A stretch of DNA of 8,298 nucleotides, taken from an uncultured Syntrophobacterales bacterium. GTDB taxonomy: Bacteria > Desulfobacterota > Syntrophia > Syntrophales > UBA5619. The stretch lies in the NCBI GenBank assembly GCA_903903205.1, contig CAIUXU010000284.1, positions 1 to 8,298 of the forward strand, in the 5' to 3' direction. A model generated the notes under the pieces. It did no database searches. It was given only the letters and a program-made list of their open reading frames with translations, and had not been told where the DNA came from. The position numbers and the translations under genes were made by a program. This document shows positions 6,090-8,298 of this stretch, one piece after another. Position 1 is the first letter of the stretch. The number at the start of each line of letters is the position of its first letter.

Positions 6090-6401
6090 GGTATTCCTCC
6101 TCAATAATCCTCTTGAGCTGTTTTAGTTGGTCTTGGGTCAGATTGTCCTGAACATTCTTCGGATACATGAACAGGAGCAAAATGGTTCTCCACCCAGTAA
6201 ACCAGTAGTAGATTACTCGTACACCCCCACTCTTGCCTCGCCCTTCCAATCCCCATCGCACTTTACGAAGTCCCCCACCACCAGGAATGACTTTTCCGGC
6301 ATCAGGTCGTTCCAACAGGGCTGCCTGAAACAGGCGATATTCCTCGTCGGAGAGAGTGGAAAAAGCTGCCTGGTGAATATTGGGGTTTCAATGATGATCA
6401 T
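6079..6401 (-). pseudogene. RelE/HigB-type toxin, broken by a 1-bp frameshift
   Basis: RelE/ParE-superfamily toxins of this type usually cut mRNA at the ribosome. The N-terminus, MIIIETPIFTRQLFP, is read from the ATG at 6401. The rest, LSDEEYRLFQAALLERPDAG and then GGLRKVRWG, GGVRVIYYW and MYPKN, is read in a different frame down to the stop at 6079. The two pieces join between 6352 and 6359, over a (GA)3 tract at 6351-6356, where one missing base explains the shift. Repaired, the protein has 107 residues, normal for the family, with all the expected landmarks, so it was recently intact. As written, the first frame runs on into unrelated residues, and the large C-terminal piece has no good start of its own. 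The antitoxin downstream is intact. Confidence 0.8.
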
Positions 6402-6407
6402 GATGTA

Positions 6408-6436
6408 ACTATACGTCATTGACGCAGTTAATGCAA
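6408..6436 (-). promoter_or_regulatory. Sigma-70 promoter of the toxin-antitoxin operon, probably leaderless
   Basis: On the minus strand TTGCAT (6436-6431) and TATAGT (6413-6408) are separated by exactly 17 bases. Transcription would be expected to begin about seven bases beyond the -10 box, at or next to the A of the toxin ATG (6401), so the mRNA would have little or no leader; no Shine-Dalgarno sequence precedes that ATG. An inverted pair CAATGA / TCATTG (6421-6416 and 6395-6390, minus-strand order) brackets the -10 box and first codons and could be an operator for the antitoxin. Confidence 0.6.
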
Positions 6437-6471
6437 GAATTTTCAATTCACCGGACACTATTGTTTTGGGA

Positions 6472-6494
6472 TATTCCAGGGACATCCATTTACC
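6472..6494 (+). repeat. Degenerate RAYT-associated repeat, copy 3 (short)
   Basis: TATTCCAGGGACAT is followed by CCATTTACC. It matches copy 1 and the inverted copy 4 if a 3-4 base gap is allowed after GACAT. It lies between the toxin-antitoxin promoter and the ATPase gene. The rest of 6437-6649 holds no gene I can support. Confidence 0.45.
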
Positions 6495-6649
6495 TCTTGG
6501 GAGTATGGCGCCCGTGTCCAGCATACCAGACAGCCCTTCCAGCGCGAGCCCGGAACTTCGACGTGACAAGCGTGAACTACAATTTCGCCGAGCTGCTTGC
6601 GTGGGTAAATACGCCGACGTGAGAAGAATCAGTTGCTTATTTCTTTCAA

Positions 6650-6664
6650 GTATGATAATCATAC
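6650..6664. promoter_or_regulatory. Perfect 15-bp dyad just before the ATPase start
   Basis: GTATGAT-A-ATCATAC is a perfect inverted repeat with a one-base centre, ending four bases before the ATG at 6669. It contains GATAAT (6654-6659), a near-consensus -10 box; TTGCTT (6633-6638) is 15 bases upstream, a short spacer. If this is the promoter, the transcript is nearly leaderless and the dyad would block RNA polymerase when bound. This is inference from position and symmetry; no bound protein is known. Confidence 0.4.
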
Positions 6665-6668
6665 ATCC

Positions 6669-7913
6669 ATGGAAACCGTGACCCCAAATCTCGTTCTGCC
6701 CCGTGCCGCCGGCGCTGCCATCGAACGGGCGGCCCTCATATCTCCGGTGGTGGTGCTGCTCGGCGCCCGACAAACCGGCAAGACCACTCTGTTGCGCTCA
6801 CTGCCACTTCTGGAAGGGCGGCCTTATCTGACTCTGGACGACTTCGACCTGCGCGTCCAGGCTGAGGCGGAACCGGAGGCTGTGGTGGCGCGATCCTTCA
6901 GTATGGTCCTCGATGAGGTGCAGCGCGCCCGTGACCTGCTCATCGCTGTCAAACGCGCCGTAGATGCAGACCCGGCGCACACCCCAGGCCGTTTCATGCT
7001 CACAGGCTCGGCCAACCTGTTGATGTTGGAGCAAGTAGGTGAAACCCTGGCCGGCCGCGCGGTGTATGTCACTCTCTGGCCCTTCACCCGGCGCGAGCGT
7101 CTGGGGCTGGGTCGTGCCGGAGCATGGAGTGAGCTTCTCGCAGCGCCGTTCTCCCGATGGCGCGAGGTGTTGGATGCCCAGGTAGTTCCGGCAGAAGATT
7201 GGCGCGCTGCCGCCGTTCTGGGCGGTTTGCCTGTCCCTTCCCACCGCCTCGTCAGCGCAGATGATCGCGCTCTCTGGTTTTCCGGTTATGTGCAGACTTA
7301 TCTGGAGCGGGATTTGCAGGCCCTGCGTGCGGTCGAGAACCTCGCCGATTTTCGCCGCCTCATGCGGGCGGCCTGCCTGCGTATCGGCAACCTCGTCAAT
7401 CAGACCGAACTGGGGCGCGACGTAGGGATCGCCCAACCGCAGGTCCACCGCTTCCTCAACCTCATGGAGGCGAGCTATCAGGCCGTTCGCCTTCCCCCCT
7501 ATGCCGTGAACAGAACCCTCCGGCTTATCAAGTCGCCCAAGCTCTACTGGAGCGACACGGGGCTTGCCCTCTTTCTGGCCGGGGAGAGCGAACCGAGAGG
7601 GGCGCATCTGGAAAACCTGGTGCTCACAGACCTTTTGGCCTGGCGTGATCTGCAGGCGCGCCGCCCCGAAGTGCTCTACTGGCGCACGGCTACGGGGATC
7701 GAAGTGGATTTCGTTATTGAAACGCCAGACCGGCTGCTGCCCATTGAGATCAAAGCTGCCTCCCGTGTCACAACCACCGACGCCAAGGGGCTGGAAGCCT
7801 TCCTCGACGAATACCCCGACCTCGTGGACGGGGCATTGCTGCTTCACGGCGGTGACGACGTCTTTCCTCTGACTCGTCGGGTGCTGGCTGTACCTTGGTG
7901 GAAGGTGATCTAA
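6669..7913 (+). CDS. AAA_14 / DUF4143 family ATPase
   Basis: These are P-loop ATPases of uncertain role, widespread in accessory regions and often suspected of a defence or toxin-antitoxin-like function. The 414-residue protein shows Walker A GARQTGKTT (32-40), Walker B VLDE (80-83) followed by VQR, and the sensor segment LTGSANL (111-117). The middle contains YVQTYLERDLQAL and a winged-helix-like segment, NQTELGRDVGIAQPQVHRFL, typical of the DUF4143 part. The C-terminus has IEVDF with Asp347 and IEIKA with Glu360 and Lys362, matching a PD-(D/E)XK nuclease-like fold, though family members are not known to be active nucleases. The ATG at 6669 is preferred because METVTPNLVLPR fits the usual short N-terminus; a TTG at 6633 would add 12 residues across the 15-bp dyad. 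No clear Shine-Dalgarno site exists. The gene appears complete and intact. Confidence 0.88.
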   Translation: METVTPNLVLPRAAGAAIERAALISPVVVLLGARQTGKTTLLRSLPLLEGRPYLTLDDFDLRVQAEAEPEAVVARSFSMVLDEVQRARDLLIAVKRAVDADPAHTPGRFMLTGSANLLMLEQVGETLAGRAVYVTLWPFTRRERLGLGRAGAWSELLAAPFSRWREVLDAQVVPAEDWRAAAVLGGLPVPSHRLVSADDRALWFSGYVQTYLERDLQALRAVENLADFRRLMRAACLRIGNLVNQTELGRDVGIAQPQVHRFLNLMEASYQAVRLPPYAVNRTLRLIKSPKLYWSDTGLALFLAGESEPRGAHLENLVLTDLLAWRDLQARRPEVLYWRTATGIEVDFVIETPDRLLPIEIKAASRVTTTDAKGLEAFLDEYPDLVDGALLLHGGDDVFPLTRRVLAVPWWKVI

Positions 7914-7962
7914 GTGGACGGATTTCTGGCGCGAGGTCGAGCGGATCATGGGAGAGAAATGA
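7909..7962 (+). pseudogene. Possible 3' remnant of a partner gene of the downstream regulator
   Basis: In a frame different from both neighbours, the bases from 7909 encode SKWTDFWREVERIMGEK and stop with TGA at 7960-7962. That stop overlaps the regulator's ATG as ATGA, the classical overlap of coupled genes. The DFW-x-x-VE pattern resembles, from memory, the C-terminus of small DUF6516-type proteins often found before COG4190 regulators. Just upstream the frame is closed by a TGA at 7906-7908, inside the ATPase gene. It may be the stump of a gene replaced by the ATPase, or chance. Confidence 0.25.
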
Positions 7963-8298
7963 AAGGGAAAAAAATGGCTCAGAAAGTGCTCCACATCGGC
8001 ATCATGCCCTATCAGGATTACAAAACGCGATCCCTTGCCATCGCCCGGGGGGAATACCAGCCGCGAGCCGATGAGCCAAAAATCTGGTTTGAATCGGTGC
8101 GATCCATGGCGCAGGTTCTCAGCAATGAGAACCAGTTGCTGCTGAAAACCATCTTGGAGCGGAAACCGGAATCACTCAAGGAGCTGGAAGTGGCAACTGG
8201 ACGGAGCAGCAGTAACCTTTCCCGTACCCTCAATACGATGGCCCGGTACGGCATTGTGAGGATGGAAAAGGTGCGCAGAAATATCCGGCCGGTTGTCG
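7959..8298 (+). CDS. COG4190-like winged-helix transcriptional regulator, 3' end missing
   Basis: A DNA-binding regulator, often the second gene of a two-gene toxin-antitoxin-like module. The visible 113 residues include an N-terminal IGIMPYQDYKTRSLAIARGE segment (14-33) and a winged helix from about 55: LSNENQLLLKTILERKPESL, then KELEVATGRSSSNLSRTLNT and MARYGIVRMEK. The helix pair ELEVATGRSSSNLSRTL is the MarR/ArsR-like recognition region. The start is either ATG 7959 (GGAGAG only two bases upstream) or ATG 7974, five codons later, with AAGGG at a spacing of six; the second has the better ribosome binding site. The gene runs off the window. It lies 45 bp after the ATPase on the same strand and may be co-transcribed with it. 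Confidence 0.75.
   Translation, partial: MKGKKMAQKVLHIGIMPYQDYKTRSLAIARGEYQPRADEPKIWFESVRSMAQVLSNENQLLLKTILERKPESLKELEVATGRSSSNLSRTLNTMARYGIVRMEKVRRNIRPVV

Noticed and set aside
3749..6494. CRISPR-like array from the recurring TATTCCGGGGACAT motif
   Set aside because: The copies are far apart, irregular, in both orientations and degenerate, with genes between them.
6419..6622. Short plus-strand frame ending NFDVTSVNYNFAELLAWVNTPT (read as NFDVTSVNYNF plus AELLAWVNTPT)
   Set aside because: The end looks somewhat protein-like and could be a gene remnant, but the frame starts inside the toxin promoter, crosses a repeat and matches no family I know.
6798..7994. Minus-strand open frame of nearly 400 codons opposite the ATPase
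   Set aside because: The plus strand carries all Walker motifs and the DUF4143 pattern; the reverse product has no motif.

Overview
The window most likely comes from an anaerobic, aromatic-degrading bacterium, probably a Desulfobacterota-type (Syntrophus- or Geobacter-like) lineage. The main reason is a compact three-gene operon for the middle of the anaerobic benzoyl-CoA pathway, headed by a BamA-type ring-opening hydrolase. The taxonomic placement is an inference from gene type and the fairly high GC content. No rRNA or other marker gene is present.

Region 1 (1-704): the 3' part of an MltB-family lytic transglycosylase gene, cut by the window edge, followed by an intergenic region with a consensus -35 box and a good -10 box facing the operon.

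Region 2 (705-3709): bamA (6-oxocyclohex-1-ene-1-carbonyl-CoA hydrolase), bamR/dch (cyclohexa-1,5-diene-1-carbonyl-CoA hydratase) and bamQ/had (6-hydroxycyclohex-1-ene-1-carbonyl-CoA dehydrogenase). They are tightly spaced, co-directional and each has a strong ribosome binding site. Together they turn the dearomatised dienoyl-CoA into 3-hydroxypimelyl-CoA: hydration (BamR), oxidation (BamQ), then hydrolytic ring opening (BamA). The benzoyl-CoA reductase genes are not in the window.

Region 3 (about 3734-4860): a REP-associated tyrosine transposase (RAYT) gene with an early 2-bp frameshift. A degenerate ~39-bp repeat lies upstream of it and an inverted copy lies downstream. The upstream copy is itself split by a ~150-bp MITE-like insertion with terminal inverted repeats and a flanking direct repeat. 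A second copy of the repeat at 5768 shows what the empty site looked like.

Region 4 (4909-5740): two small, AT-richer lipoprotein genes of unknown function, 13 bp apart, lying between copies of the repeat.

Region 5 (5768-8298): a defence/toxin-antitoxin-like accessory stretch. It holds an intact XRE antitoxin whose last codons and stop come from a copy of the repeat, its RelE/HigB-type toxin broken by a 1-bp frameshift, another partial repeat, an AAA_14/DUF4143 ATPase preceded by a perfect 15-bp dyad, and the start of a COG4190-like winged-helix regulator overlapping a possible remnant of an upstream partner gene.

Overall, a stable catabolic operon is followed directly by an eroding mobile/toxin-antitoxin region. 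I did not find a clearly new multi-gene system. The most interesting material is the nested repeat architecture and the small lipoprotein pair.
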